Shown piece by piece: positions 24,800 through 33,434 of a DNA stretch of 64,000 nt. Both the position numbers and the translations under genes were made by a program. Below the pieces are notes generated by a model, which saw only the letters and a list, made by a program, of their open reading frames with translations, ran no database searches and had not been told where the DNA came from. Each line of letters starts with the position of its first letter. Within the stretch, counting starts at the first letter, position 1. Location: the NCBI GenBank assembly GCA_963668015.2, contig CAXXCR010000028.1:25724-89723 (forward strand), given 5' to 3'. This stretch comes from Ilyobacter_A sp963668015 (GTDB lineage Bacteria; Fusobacteriota; Fusobacteriia; Fusobacteriales; Fusobacteriaceae).

Positions 24800-25650
24800 A
24801 TTTAACTTATACTTGCTATGTGTATGCTGAACGAATAATGAATTTTTTTCCAGTTCATAAATGCTGTTTTTTATTCGTGAATAGATTATAAATTTAGAAC
24901 TTTTGGACACAGAATAAAACAGAGGGAAAGAATTCGGGTTTTCAGATTTTAAATAATTAAATCGAGTTGTTATTTAGAATTATTGCTATAAATTACTGAA
25001 TTTCTCGAAACCTGTCACTTTTTCTTGATAAAAAGTAACCAAAAATCAGCTAAAAGCTCTCGAAAATATGGGTAAAACTCAGAAAATAATTTTCTGAGGG
25101 CTCATAAATCATAATCACTTCGTTCTTTGATTTATGGCCAAACTTGACTAAAATCACGCCTTCGGACACTAAAACTTTTCTAAAGATTTTTCTTCGATCT
25201 TTCTTTACGCTGATTATTTCAATGGCCAAAAAACCTAGAAATAATAACGTGCAAAGCATTTGAACTTAAACCCTTTTAAAAAATTACGTTAATAAATCAT
25301 CTTCTGAAATCCACTTTCATTGAAATAAGGAGACTCGTCGACTATATTTCAATAGAAAGTTAGTTCGGAAGTGATTTTAGTAATTTTTTAGGGTGTCGTT
25401 TCTTTGATACTTTCTTTGGACAAGCAAAGAAAGTATGGCTAATAAATTCAATATTTGTTTTAAATACAGGTAGCAACTTAGGTTAATTAATGGTAGTCAG
25501 GTAATTTGTGACGAAAAAAACTCTTTTTTTAAAATACTTTTTCTGCGTGGTATTTGTTTTAAATCTTTGTGAAACTCTGTATCCTAGGAAACTCAATGAT
25601 TTATCGCTATAATTTTAATAAGCACCTCGACTTGTTTACTCTTTATTTAA
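24800..25650. repeat. MITE-like repeat, family A copy split by a family B element
   Basis: The left part (about 24800-24953: TACTTGCTATGTGTATGCTG, then GGACACAGAATAAAACAGAG) and the right part (25490-25645: GGTAATTTGTGACG, AAATCTTTGTGAAACTCTG, ATTTATCGCTATAATTTTA) are the two halves of one family-A element interrupted by the family-B element at 24960-25483. The remaining sequence to 25750 is AT-rich with nothing else seen. Confidence 0.72.
24960..25483. repeat. MITE-like repeat, family B copy 1 with target duplication
   Basis: A 524-bp element with ends AATCGAGTTGTTATTTAG and GGTAGCAACTTAGGT, flanked by TAATTA on both sides (24954-24959 and 25484-25489). The interior differs from family A: it contains TTCTTGATAAAAAGTAACC, a CTTCGTTCTTTGATTTATGG block and a minus-strand open frame (25050-25259) whose protein is almost identical to one in the copy at 46108. 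Confidence 0.85.
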
Positions 25651-25750
25651 CAAGTTTTAATTAAAATTTAGAAAATTTTAATTCTGTAAAGCTAAAATGG
25701 TCTCTAATTTTATAATCAAGGACTTGTATATAAAGTTCAAAAATTTAAAA

Positions 25751-25779
25751 TTGAAAAAAATATGAAAAAGATGTAGAAT
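25751..25779 (+). promoter_or_regulatory. Probable promoter of nfnAB
   Basis: TTGAAA, a 17-base spacer and TAGAAT, 34 bases before the nfnA start codon. Confidence 0.6.
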
Positions 25780-25812
25780 AGCTTAATGGTTTTAAGTTAT
25801 CGGAGGTGCTAA

Positions 25813-26652
25813 ATGTATAAAATACTGAAAAAAGAGATATTAAATAAAGACGTTGAAAAGATGGTGATCCACGCCCCTTTCGTTGCGAAAAAATGCAGGG
25901 CTGGACAATTCCTTATTGTTATGGTGGACGAAGAGGGGGAAAGAGTTCCTTTAACCATAGCAGATTATGATAGAGTAGAAGAAAGTGTTACCATTATATA
26001 TCAAAAAGTTGGTTACTCAACCAAGCTGCTTGGGGAGAAAAAAGCGGGGGACGCTATATTTGCTGTGGCAGGTCCGCTTGGTAAAGCTGTAAAGCATATA
26101 GAAGGTAAAAGAATAGTGGGTGTCGCAGGTGGAGTAGGAGCTGCACCGATATACCCGCAGCTGAAAGAATACAAAGAGCTTGGATTCCAGGTTGATCTGA
26201 TTCTCGGAGCGAGGAACACGGACTACATCATACTGAAAGAGGAGTTTGAAAAGGTAGTGGACAACTTCTATATCTGTACAGACGACGGTTCTGAGGGTAG
26301 AAAAGGTTTTGTTACGGACGCGCTAAAAGAGCTGATCCAGCAGGGAGACAAGATCGACGAGGTAATCTCTATAGGTCCCCTTAGAATGATGAAGGCAGTT
26401 GTGGACATAACAAAGGAGCACGGTATAAAGACCTCTGTGTCGCTAAACCCTATAATGATAGACGGTACCGGTATGTGCGGAGGATGCAGGCTTACTTACG
26501 GTGAGGAAACAAAGTTCGCCTGTGTTGACGGACCTGATTTCGACGGGTTCCTTGTGGATTTCGACGAGCTTATCTCGAGACAGGGAATGTACAAGGAGAA
26601 AGAGTCTGAGCATGTCTGCAGGCTTGACGGACAAGTAAAAATTGAAAAATAA
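25813..26652 (+). CDS. nfnA: NfnA: NADH-dependent ferredoxin:NADP+ oxidoreductase, small subunit
   Basis: A 279-residue FNR-like subunit of the electron-bifurcating transhydrogenase Nfn, which couples reduced ferredoxin and NADH to NADP+ reduction. The N-terminal barrel binds FAD (VPLTIADYD), GVAGGVGAAPIYP near residue 102 binds NAD(H), and the C-terminal DGTGMCGGCR with the later FACVDGP coordinates a [2Fe-2S] cluster. The ATG follows CGGAGG. It lies 30 bases upstream of nfnB in the usual order. The family also includes sulfide dehydrogenase and archaeal ferredoxin-NADP reductase subunits; pairing with NfnB supports the Nfn call. Confidence 0.92.
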   Translation: MYKILKKEILNKDVEKMVIHAPFVAKKCRAGQFLIVMVDEEGERVPLTIADYDRVEESVTIIYQKVGYSTKLLGEKKAGDAIFAVAGPLGKAVKHIEGKRIVGVAGGVGAAPIYPQLKEYKELGFQVDLILGARNTDYIILKEEFEKVVDNFYICTDDGSEGRKGFVTDALKELIQQGDKIDEVISIGPLRMMKAVVDITKEHGIKTSVSLNPIMIDGTGMCGGCRLTYGEETKFACVDGPDFDGFLVDFDELISRQGMYKEKESEHVCRLDGQVKIEK

Positions 26653-26682
26653 TTATAGAAAGCGGTTTTTAGGGGGGAAGCA

Positions 26683-28074
26683 ATGAGCAAATTTAATATG
26701 AATACAGAAAAAGTAAAAATGCCTGAAAGAGACCCGAAAGAGAGAGGGAAGAACTTTAAAGAGGTGGCGACAGGATATACAAAAGAGCAGGCTATGGAAG
26801 AAGCCAAAAGATGCCTACAGTGTAAAAATCCCAAGTGTGTTATAAAGTGTCCTGTTGGGATAAATATACCTGAGTTCATAAAAGAGGTTGCAGAAGGCAA
26901 CTTCGAGAAGGCGTACGACATAATATTGGAATCAAACAGTCTTCCGGCTGTATGCGGAAGGGTATGTCCTCAGGAAAGCCAATGCGAAAGTGTATGCGTA
27001 AGAGCCGTAAAAGGAGAGGCTGTTGCCATAGGTAGGCTGGAAAGATTTGTGGCTGACTATATGAGGGAAAACAAGATAGAAAACGATGTAAAAATAGAGA
27101 AGAACGGAAAGAAAGTGGCGGTTATAGGAAGCGGTCCTGCAGGACTTAGCTGTGCAGGCGAGCTTGCAAAACTTGGCTATGACGTGACTATTTTCGAGGC
27201 GCTTCATAAATCAGGCGGGGTTCTTACTTATGGTATACCTGAGTTCCGTCTTCCTAAAGATATAGTGCAGTTCGAGATAGAGAAGATAAAAAAACTTGGT
27301 GTAGAGCTTAAAACGAACGTAATAGTGGGGAAATCAATAACTATAGACGAGCTTAAAGAGGAGTTTGAAGCCATATTCGTGGGAAGCGGTGCAGGGCTGC
27401 CTAGGTTTATGCAGATACCTGGCGAAAACCTAAACGGTGTCTACTCGGCAAACGAGTTCTTGACAAGGGTAAACCTCATGAAAGCGTACGAGAACAACGC
27501 TGTGACTCCTATATCTGTTGGGAAAAATGTTGCAGTTGTAGGCGGGGGGAATGTGGCGATGGATGCCGCAAGAACAGCCCTTAGACTTGGTGCGGAGAAT
27601 GTGTACATAGTCTACAGAAGGGGGGAAGCTGAACTTCCTGCCAGACTGGAAGAGGTACACCACGCCAAAGAAGAGGGGATACAGTTCAAGTTGCTTACAA
27701 ACCCTGTGGAGATAGTAGGGGAAGAAGGCTGGGCAAGACAGCTTAAGTGCGTAGAGATGGAGCTCGGCGAGCCTGATGTGTCTGGTAGAAGAAGACCAGT
27801 GGTGGTAGAAGGAAGCGAGTTCTTGATAGACGTGGATACTGTAATAATGTCAATCGGACAGACTCCGAACCCTCTAATAAAGCAGACTACAAAGGATATG
27901 GATACCCATTCTTGGGGAGGTATCATAGTAAACGAAGAGACTATGGAGACTACCAAAGAGGACGTGTATGCAGGTGGAGACGTAGTAAGCGGAGCTGCGA
28001 CGGTTATACTTGCAATGGGTGCGGGGAAAAAAGCCGCGGCAGCAATACACGAGAAATTGGGCAAAAAAAAATAA
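26683..28074 (+). CDS. nfnB: NfnB: NADH-dependent ferredoxin:NADP+ oxidoreductase, large subunit
   Basis: A 463-residue subunit related to the small subunit of glutamate synthase (GltD). Cysteine sets CLQCKNPKCVIKCPVGINIP (residues 46-65) and CGRVCPQESQCESVCV (about 91-106) bind two [4Fe-4S] clusters. Two Rossmann folds follow: GSGPAGLSCAGELAKLGYDV for the bifurcating FAD and VVGGGNVAMDAARTALRLG for NADPH. There is no glutaminase partner gene, which argues against glutamate synthase. With NfnA it forms a soluble heterodimer. A terminator follows at 28093. Confidence 0.92.
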   Translation: MSKFNMNTEKVKMPERDPKERGKNFKEVATGYTKEQAMEEAKRCLQCKNPKCVIKCPVGINIPEFIKEVAEGNFEKAYDIILESNSLPAVCGRVCPQESQCESVCVRAVKGEAVAIGRLERFVADYMRENKIENDVKIEKNGKKVAVIGSGPAGLSCAGELAKLGYDVTIFEALHKSGGVLTYGIPEFRLPKDIVQFEIEKIKKLGVELKTNVIVGKSITIDELKEEFEAIFVGSGAGLPRFMQIPGENLNGVYSANEFLTRVNLMKAYENNAVTPISVGKNVAVVGGGNVAMDAARTALRLGAENVYIVYRRGEAELPARLEEVHHAKEEGIQFKLLTNPVEIVGEEGWARQLKCVEMELGEPDVSGRRRPVVVEGSEFLIDVDTVIMSIGQTPNPLIKQTTKDMDTHSWGGIIVNEETMETTKEDVYAGGDVVSGAATVILAMGAGKKAAAAIHEKLGKKK

Positions 28075-28092
28075 TTTTTAATATTTGTATGT

Positions 28093-28127
28093 AAAAATTC
28101 CGGAACGACTGTTCTGGAATTTTTTTT
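28093..28127 (+). terminator. Terminator of nfnAB
   Basis: AAAATTCCGGAAC and GTTCTGGAATTTT stem with a GACT loop, then eight Ts. The following 28128-28338 is AT-rich; no certain promoter is identified. Confidence 0.92.
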
Positions 28128-28338
28128 AATAAATCCAATTAGATTTTAAGATAAAAGTTATATGAATAACACTATATTTGTGGAGTATTCTATAAAAATA
28201 GTTGAAGTGTATATATAAAAGTTGACAGTTGGCTGAGGATGTAAGAGGATAATCTATATTATATAAGTAATAGTAATTATGCTTAAAATGTATTTTATCA
28301 TGGATAAAATTAGTTATTAAAAGGCGAAGGGAGTTTTT

Positions 28339-29457
28339 ATGAAAAAAGCAAAAAAAATAATACTTGTTATTATAGTTGTAATACTTGTGATTATATCAGC
28401 TGCTGAAAAAATAAGTAGGAACAAAGTGAGTATAGGGCTTATAACGACCATGTCAGGGGAATATTCCAACCTTGGGACCTCTTTATTAAACGGAGCTTTA
28501 ATGGCTGCAGAGGAGATAAATAAGAATAAAAAATTTTATGAACGCAAGATAGATTTAATAATAAGAGATGACAGGCAGGATGTAGCAGAGGTTCAAAGAC
28601 TGACAAGTGAACTGATAGACGATGGAGTCGCAGCCATAATAGGCTTGTCAACTTCTAAAATGGCCGTGGCTGCCAGTGAAGTTGGAAACAAAAGAAAAAA
28701 ATTGATAATAAGCGCAATAGCATCGACTAGCAAGCTGTCAGGGAAAGATGATTATTTTATAAGACTCACTTCTACGGCAGATAAACATGCAATAGCTTTG
28801 TCTGAAATATCAAAAGAGAAACTTAAGATAAAAAATGTTCTTTTGATTTATGATGATAATAATATAGCCTATGCAGGCTCGTTTAAGGACGCTTATATTA
28901 ATGAGTTTACAGAAAACAATATTAATAAAGTTCAGGTAAAGACTGTACGTAACTGTAATAGCCTGGATTCATATTTTGATCCGAGCAGAGAGATAGAAGG
29001 GGTTGTCATAATAGCCAAACCTATAGATACAGCTCGCATAGTTCAACAGGTAAAAAAAACCTATAAAGAGATACCGATACTTAGTTCCGGATGGGCGTAT
29101 AATCAAAATTTTATAACCTATGGAGGCAAATATGCAGAAGGGGTATATACAACAGACAATTATAATTATGATTACCCAAGCAAAGAATTCATAAAATTTA
29201 AAGAAAATTATATGAAAAAGTTTGGAATAGAACCTGGACTTTCTTCACTTTCTGCCTATGAAGGGTTTAATATATTAGTGAATGCTATAGAAAAAACCAA
29301 ATCTCTTGATAGTGAAGAACTTAAAAGAAAAATCTTATCATCTGAATCAGATCCATTTTTTATACAGCCAGGCAGTTTTGATAAATTTGGTGATTGTGAA
29401 CGGGAGATTATTATATTTCAAGTAAAGGATGGTAAATTTGAAAGAGTTGAAATCTGA
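28339..29457 (+). CDS. Leu/Ile/Val-type periplasmic binding protein, probable sensor partner
   Basis: The protein has 372 residues. Residues 6-22 are a hydrophobic N-terminal anchor or signal without a lipobox cysteine. The rest is a type 1 periplasmic binding fold of the branched-chain amino-acid receptor family: SIGLITTMSGEYSNLG, AAEEINKNK, DDRQDVAEVQRLTSELIDDGVAAIIG, and SALSAYEGFNILVNAIEK near the end. No transport permease or ATPase is nearby; the next gene, 48 bases downstream, is a membrane diguanylate cyclase with an external sensor domain. The protein may thus present a ligand to that enzyme rather than feed a transporter. Confidence 0.82.
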   Translation: MKKAKKIILVIIVVILVIISAAEKISRNKVSIGLITTMSGEYSNLGTSLLNGALMAAEEINKNKKFYERKIDLIIRDDRQDVAEVQRLTSELIDDGVAAIIGLSTSKMAVAASEVGNKRKKLIISAIASTSKLSGKDDYFIRLTSTADKHAIALSEISKEKLKIKNVLLIYDDNNIAYAGSFKDAYINEFTENNINKVQVKTVRNCNSLDSYFDPSREIEGVVIIAKPIDTARIVQQVKKTYKEIPILSSGWAYNQNFITYGGKYAEGVYTTDNYNYDYPSKEFIKFKENYMKKFGIEPGLSSLSAYEGFNILVNAIEKTKSLDSEELKRKILSSESDPFFIQPGSFDKFGDCEREIIIFQVKDGKFERVEI

Positions 29458-29505
29458 AAGAATTGAAATTTGGTTTTAAAATTTTGAATCAGAAGGTGGT
29501 TTTAC

Positions 29506-31422
29506 ATGAGGAAACGAAGCTTAAAGCAGTTTTTATTCGGCAGACTTATTCTTATGGTAATATTTCCCATATTTTTAATAAGCAGTGCGGCAATATTGAT
29601 ATCTGTAGACAGTGTTAAAGAGAGTATAGAAAGAAGAAACACAGCTATACTTGCTTTATTGAACAATGTTTTAGAGCACTCGGAAAACAATTTATCTCAA
29701 ACCGGAGGCATATTTTTAAACGAATATACTGGAGCTCATGAAAAAAATAAATTTCTTAATAAATTAGCAAAAGATTATGAGGATTTTGAAAAAATCCAGG
29801 TATTGGATTTAAATGGAAATGTAAGATATTCTTCATTGGGAAGTACCGAAATAGGAAATGATATGTCAAATTTTGAACCGGTGAAAAAAACAATGAATGG
29901 ATCGTTAGTTTCATGGTCGGGAGTTTTGATATCCCCAAATGGCAATCCGATAATTATGGTGGCAAAAAAAATTGGTCAAAATATTCTGGTTGGACAGCTA
30001 GATATAGAAAAGTTTAGCAGTATCTTAAAAGATACTATTCAAAACAGCACCAGCAAGATGATGGTTCTGGATAAAGAGGGTAACTCCATATTTCATGACG
30101 GAGAAGACATTAGTTCTGAGGACAAGAACATCTTGAGATATGAATATGTATCTAAAATAAAAAATAATGATGTGTACAAAACAAATTTCATAAAGGGCAA
30201 CGGCAGAGGCAACATAATACAAAACTATATGAGACTTAGAAAACCTGAATGGACAATAGTATTTATAGAAGAAGCTGGCAAAAGTTTTGTCTTCATGTGG
30301 GATTTTTACAAACAGATACTTTTTGTATTGGCATTATTAGCTTTTGTGATGATTTTTACTACTTATTCGATTACGAAAAGTATCTTAAGTGATGTGAATA
30401 AGCTAAAAGTCATCTCTAAAAATGTAATAGAGGGTAAAATTTGTAGAAATGAAGATTATATGGTAAGTGAAACTTTGGAATTGGCGGATAAATTTTTTGA
30501 AATGGGGAAAGTAATATTAGAAAGGGAAAAAAGTATAAAAGAAAAAGCTCTATTTCTTCAGAATTTGATTGATACGATTCCAAGTCCTGTATTCTACAAG
30601 GATAAATATCATGTTTACCTGGGATGTAATGATGCATTTGCCGATTATATAGGTATAGAGAAAGAAAAATTTCCAGGTAAAACTGTGTATGACGTGGCTC
30701 CAAAGGATAAAGCTGATGTATATAAAAAAGCAGACGATGAAATTTTAGAAATAGGGGAGACTCAAATCTATCAAACTAAAGTTGTAGATGCATTTGGAAA
30801 TGAGAGGGACGTTAAATTTTATAAGTCTGTATTTAGAAATTTTAATGGTGAAAAAGCTGGTATTATTGGAATTATGCTCGATGTAACTGAACTTAGAAAA
30901 ATACAGGACAAGCTGAAAAAACTTTCTGTAAAAGACAGCCTTACTGAAATATACAACAGACGTGGATTTGAAGAACTTTCCAATAATAGGTGGAGAGAAG
31001 CAATCAGATACAAAAAGGATGTGTCTGTTATTATGCTGGATATTGACAATTTTAAACTATACAATGACCATTATGGACATCAAGCAGGAGACGAGTGTTT
31101 GAAAAAAATTGCGGCAACATTGGCAAACTCCTGCAAAAGACCATCTGATATTGTTGGACGTTATGGTGGAGAGGAATTTATAATACTTCTTTTTGATACT
31201 AATTTGGATGGAGCGTGGGGAGTGGCTGAGTCTATAAGGAAAAATATAGAAGGATTAAATATAGAGCATATTGGGTCAAAAGGTGAAAAAATAGTTACTG
31301 CCAGTTTTGGGGTGGCTTACCAGAAACCTGAACGTGAAGATAAAATTGATAAACTCATATGTAATGCGGATAAGCTCCTATATAAAGCAAAGGAAAGTGG
31401 AAAAAACAGGGTAATATTTTAA
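29506..31422 (+). CDS. Membrane diguanylate cyclase with Cache-like, PAS and GGDEF domains
   Basis: The protein has 638 residues. Transmembrane segments at about 12-34 and 265-286 enclose a roughly 230-residue extracytoplasmic sensor of Cache type (QVLDLNGNVRYSS, MVLDKEGNSIFHD). After a linker comes a PAS domain (about 350-460, ENLIDTIPSPVFYKD type) and a GGDEF domain with the active-site GRYGGEEF near 565. An RPSD motif lies five residues before GGEEF, matching the c-di-GMP inhibitory I-site. It should make c-di-GMP and be product-inhibited. It is co-oriented with the binding protein gene upstream and probably cotranscribed. Confidence 0.92.
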   Translation: MRKRSLKQFLFGRLILMVIFPIFLISSAAILISVDSVKESIERRNTAILALLNNVLEHSENNLSQTGGIFLNEYTGAHEKNKFLNKLAKDYEDFEKIQVLDLNGNVRYSSLGSTEIGNDMSNFEPVKKTMNGSLVSWSGVLISPNGNPIIMVAKKIGQNILVGQLDIEKFSSILKDTIQNSTSKMMVLDKEGNSIFHDGEDISSEDKNILRYEYVSKIKNNDVYKTNFIKGNGRGNIIQNYMRLRKPEWTIVFIEEAGKSFVFMWDFYKQILFVLALLAFVMIFTTYSITKSILSDVNKLKVISKNVIEGKICRNEDYMVSETLELADKFFEMGKVILEREKSIKEKALFLQNLIDTIPSPVFYKDKYHVYLGCNDAFADYIGIEKEKFPGKTVYDVAPKDKADVYKKADDEILEIGETQIYQTKVVDAFGNERDVKFYKSVFRNFNGEKAGIIGIMLDVTELRKIQDKLKKLSVKDSLTEIYNRRGFEELSNNRWREAIRYKKDVSVIMLDIDNFKLYNDHYGHQAGDECLKKIAATLANSCKRPSDIVGRYGGEEFIILLFDTNLDGAWGVAESIRKNIEGLNIEHIGSKGEKIVTASFGVAYQKPEREDKIDKLICNADKLLYKAKESGKNRVIF

Positions 31423-31427
31423 ATTGA

Positions 31428-31452
31428 GAAAGGCTGCTGATTTTCAGCAGCC
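31428..31452. terminator. Hairpin between converging genes
   Basis: GAAAGGCTGCTGATTTTCAG and the complementary CAGCCTTTC give a strong stem, but the T-tracts are poor on both sides, so it may be only a weak bidirectional terminator. Confidence 0.6.
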
Positions 31453-31455
31453 TTT

Positions 31456-32205
31456 CTATCTTCTTTCAAGATTTTTAAGTGTGAATACGTTTTCCGGTAT
31501 ATCCGAATTTATTTGAATGTTTTTTAGGATCAGTCTTGTATAGGAGTCCAGTCTTATTTTATCCTCCATTTTAAAGTTGGTTATATAATATCTGTCTCCT
31601 ATTTTTTGTATCTCTTCAACAGTGAGAATTTTGAGCAGTTTACCGGATTTAGCGTACATACTTGAGTTTTTTAAAGTGTAGGTGGCTTTGTCGATATCTA
31701 TTACTCTTCTATGGTAGGATGTGTCTACCCCCTCTTTTGCCACTAGCTCCAGGGTGTACATTTCGTCTGTTTTAGAAAGTATAGTAGCATCATACAGTTC
31801 GCTCAGCTTGTTTCTGTCGGTCTGGTCTTCGTAGGAAATATCGCTTCCCATCATATTCTGCCTCAGCATATGCCCTGATATTTTTATTGTTCGGTTGGCT
31901 TTAGGGAAGTACATCCAGAGATTTTCATCATTTCTGAGATATCGAGTTCCTTTATCCCTAGGGGGTGAAGTGAACTCGATAAAGGCTTTTTCAGCCCCTA
32001 TTGCACGGATATTCATATTTTTTTTGTAGACCTTATCTTTTTTATTTATTATCATTTCACCTTGATAAATTACTTTATCCGGCGTCATATTGTAGTCCAC
32101 TTTATCTAAAATTTCTGCTGCAGTATCACAGTATATCTCTGTTGAAGCTTGGCAGTATATCAATACAGAACATAAAATAAATATTAAAAAAAATAGCTTT
32201 TTCAT
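31456..32205 (-). CDS. LolA-like outer-membrane lipoprotein-sorting protein
   Basis: A 249-residue secreted protein: a signal peptide (FFLIFILCSVLIYCQA) then a LolA/LolB-type half-barrel domain. Segments such as GEMIINKKDKVYKKNMNIRA, RNDENLWMYFPKANRTIKISG and MGSDISYEDQTD are typical of the proteins annotated outer membrane lipoprotein-sorting protein that accompany dedicated export systems, rather than housekeeping LolA. It is the last gene of an operon with two permeases, an ATPase and an outer-membrane barrel protein, and probably shuttles a lipid or lipoprotein across the periplasm. Confidence 0.85.
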   Translation of the reverse strand: MKKLFFLIFILCSVLIYCQASTEIYCDTAAEILDKVDYNMTPDKVIYQGEMIINKKDKVYKKNMNIRAIGAEKAFIEFTSPPRDKGTRYLRNDENLWMYFPKANRTIKISGHMLRQNMMGSDISYEDQTDRNKLSELYDATILSKTDEMYTLELVAKEGVDTSYHRRVIDIDKATYTLKNSSMYAKSGKLLKILTVEEIQKIGDRYYITNFKMEDKIRLDSYTRLILKNIQINSDIPENVFTLKNLERR

Positions 32206-32214
32206 ACGACCACC

Positions 32215-33426
32215 CTATTCATTCCTAAGATTTTCTACAGCAGATTTTTTTAATTCTGGATTTATGGATATCAAAGTGGAAAAAACAGATGCTATTAATC
32301 CAACTGTAAAAGATCTTAAGAGTATTTTAAAAGAAAACCCCATATATATTATACTCTTTACATTAATTTCGTCTGAAATATTTTCCACAACAGAACCCAG
32401 ATTTACACCTTTTACAGAGTAATAATAAACTATTCCTCCTCCCAAAAGCATGCCTAAAAATGCCCCTGCTACACCGATTATGCCTCCTTCGATACAAAAG
32501 AGGGTTCTTATTTTTTTTGTATGCATACCCATAGACTTCAATATGCCGATCTCTTTTCTTCTTTCGAAAACCACCATTATCATAGTATTTGAGATTCCCA
32601 CAGCGCAGAGTATGGCAAGTATACTTATAAAAATCGACCTGACTATTGGAAGTACTTTTGAGATGTACTTGTTTATACCGATTTCATTCCAGTTTTTTAT
32701 CAAAACATGATCCTGATACTCGTTATTTAATAAATTGTATATTTTTTCCCCCTCTTCTTCATTTTGGGAGAAAATAAGGTATTCGGTGCAGTTTGAACCC
32801 AGATCAAGCAGATATTGGGCGTCTGTCAGTGTGATATAGAAGCTTCGGTTTAACCTGCTGTTGTCCATCTTGTAAAATCCGCAAACGGTGTAGTTTAGGG
32901 CTGATATTGAACCGTGCTGCGTTGACGTCAAAAGGGTTACTTCATCTCCTATGTTCAGGTTTAAATTTCTTCTTAATTTTTCCCCTACAAGAATTTCATT
33001 ATGCGACTTGAAATCCAAAAATCTTCCCTCGTAGATAAAGTGTTCAAACCCTATTATGTCGTAGTCAGCCTCTTCTACAGCGAATCCCAGCCCCCTTTCA
33101 TCCTCTTCGCCGTAAAACATCATTGCAGCAAATTTAATCCTGGCGCTGTCTTTAAAAACTGCCCCGCTTTTCAGAAGATTTTCCCTTATCGGTAGAAAAT
33201 CAATATTGGAGTCCACATTGAGTGATTTTTCCTTTAACTCAAAGTCCAGAGCGCTTACGCGGATGTCGCCGCTCATTCTTTTTCCCTCTTCCACAAACAT
33301 AGCCTCTACTCCAAAAAACCACCCCTGCCCCACAGTCATACCGGCAATACCGATAAGCACGATAAGAGACGTAAGGAAGCTACGTTTTCTATTCCTGGAT
33401 ATATTTCTAAATGCCATGCGAAGCAT
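32215..33426 (-). CDS. ABC transporter permease of FtsX/LolC-LolE type (1)
   Basis: A 403-residue permease with an N-terminal membrane helix after MAFRNISRNRKRSFLTSLIVL, a large periplasmic (MacB_PCD-like) domain of about 220 residues, and three C-terminal helices with the FtsX motif FERRKEIGILKSMGMHTKKI. Architecture and operon match LolC/LolE or MacB-type mechanotransmission transporters, which act on substrates in the periplasm or outer leaflet. It ends nine bases before the LolA-like gene starts and begins eight bases after its paralogue at 33435, with which it likely forms a heterodimer. Confidence 0.88.
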   Translation of the reverse strand: MLRMAFRNISRNRKRSFLTSLIVLIGIAGMTVGQGWFFGVEAMFVEEGKRMSGDIRVSALDFELKEKSLNVDSNIDFLPIRENLLKSGAVFKDSARIKFAAMMFYGEEDERGLGFAVEEADYDIIGFEHFIYEGRFLDFKSHNEILVGEKLRRNLNLNIGDEVTLLTSTQHGSISALNYTVCGFYKMDNSRLNRSFYITLTDAQYLLDLGSNCTEYLIFSQNEEEGEKIYNLLNNEYQDHVLIKNWNEIGINKYISKVLPIVRSIFISILAILCAVGISNTMIMVVFERRKEIGILKSMGMHTKKIRTLFCIEGGIIGVAGAFLGMLLGGGIVYYYSVKGVNLGSVVENISDEINVKSIIYMGFSFKILLRSFTVGLIASVFSTLISINPELKKSAVENLRNE

Positions 33427-33434
33427 ACTATCAC

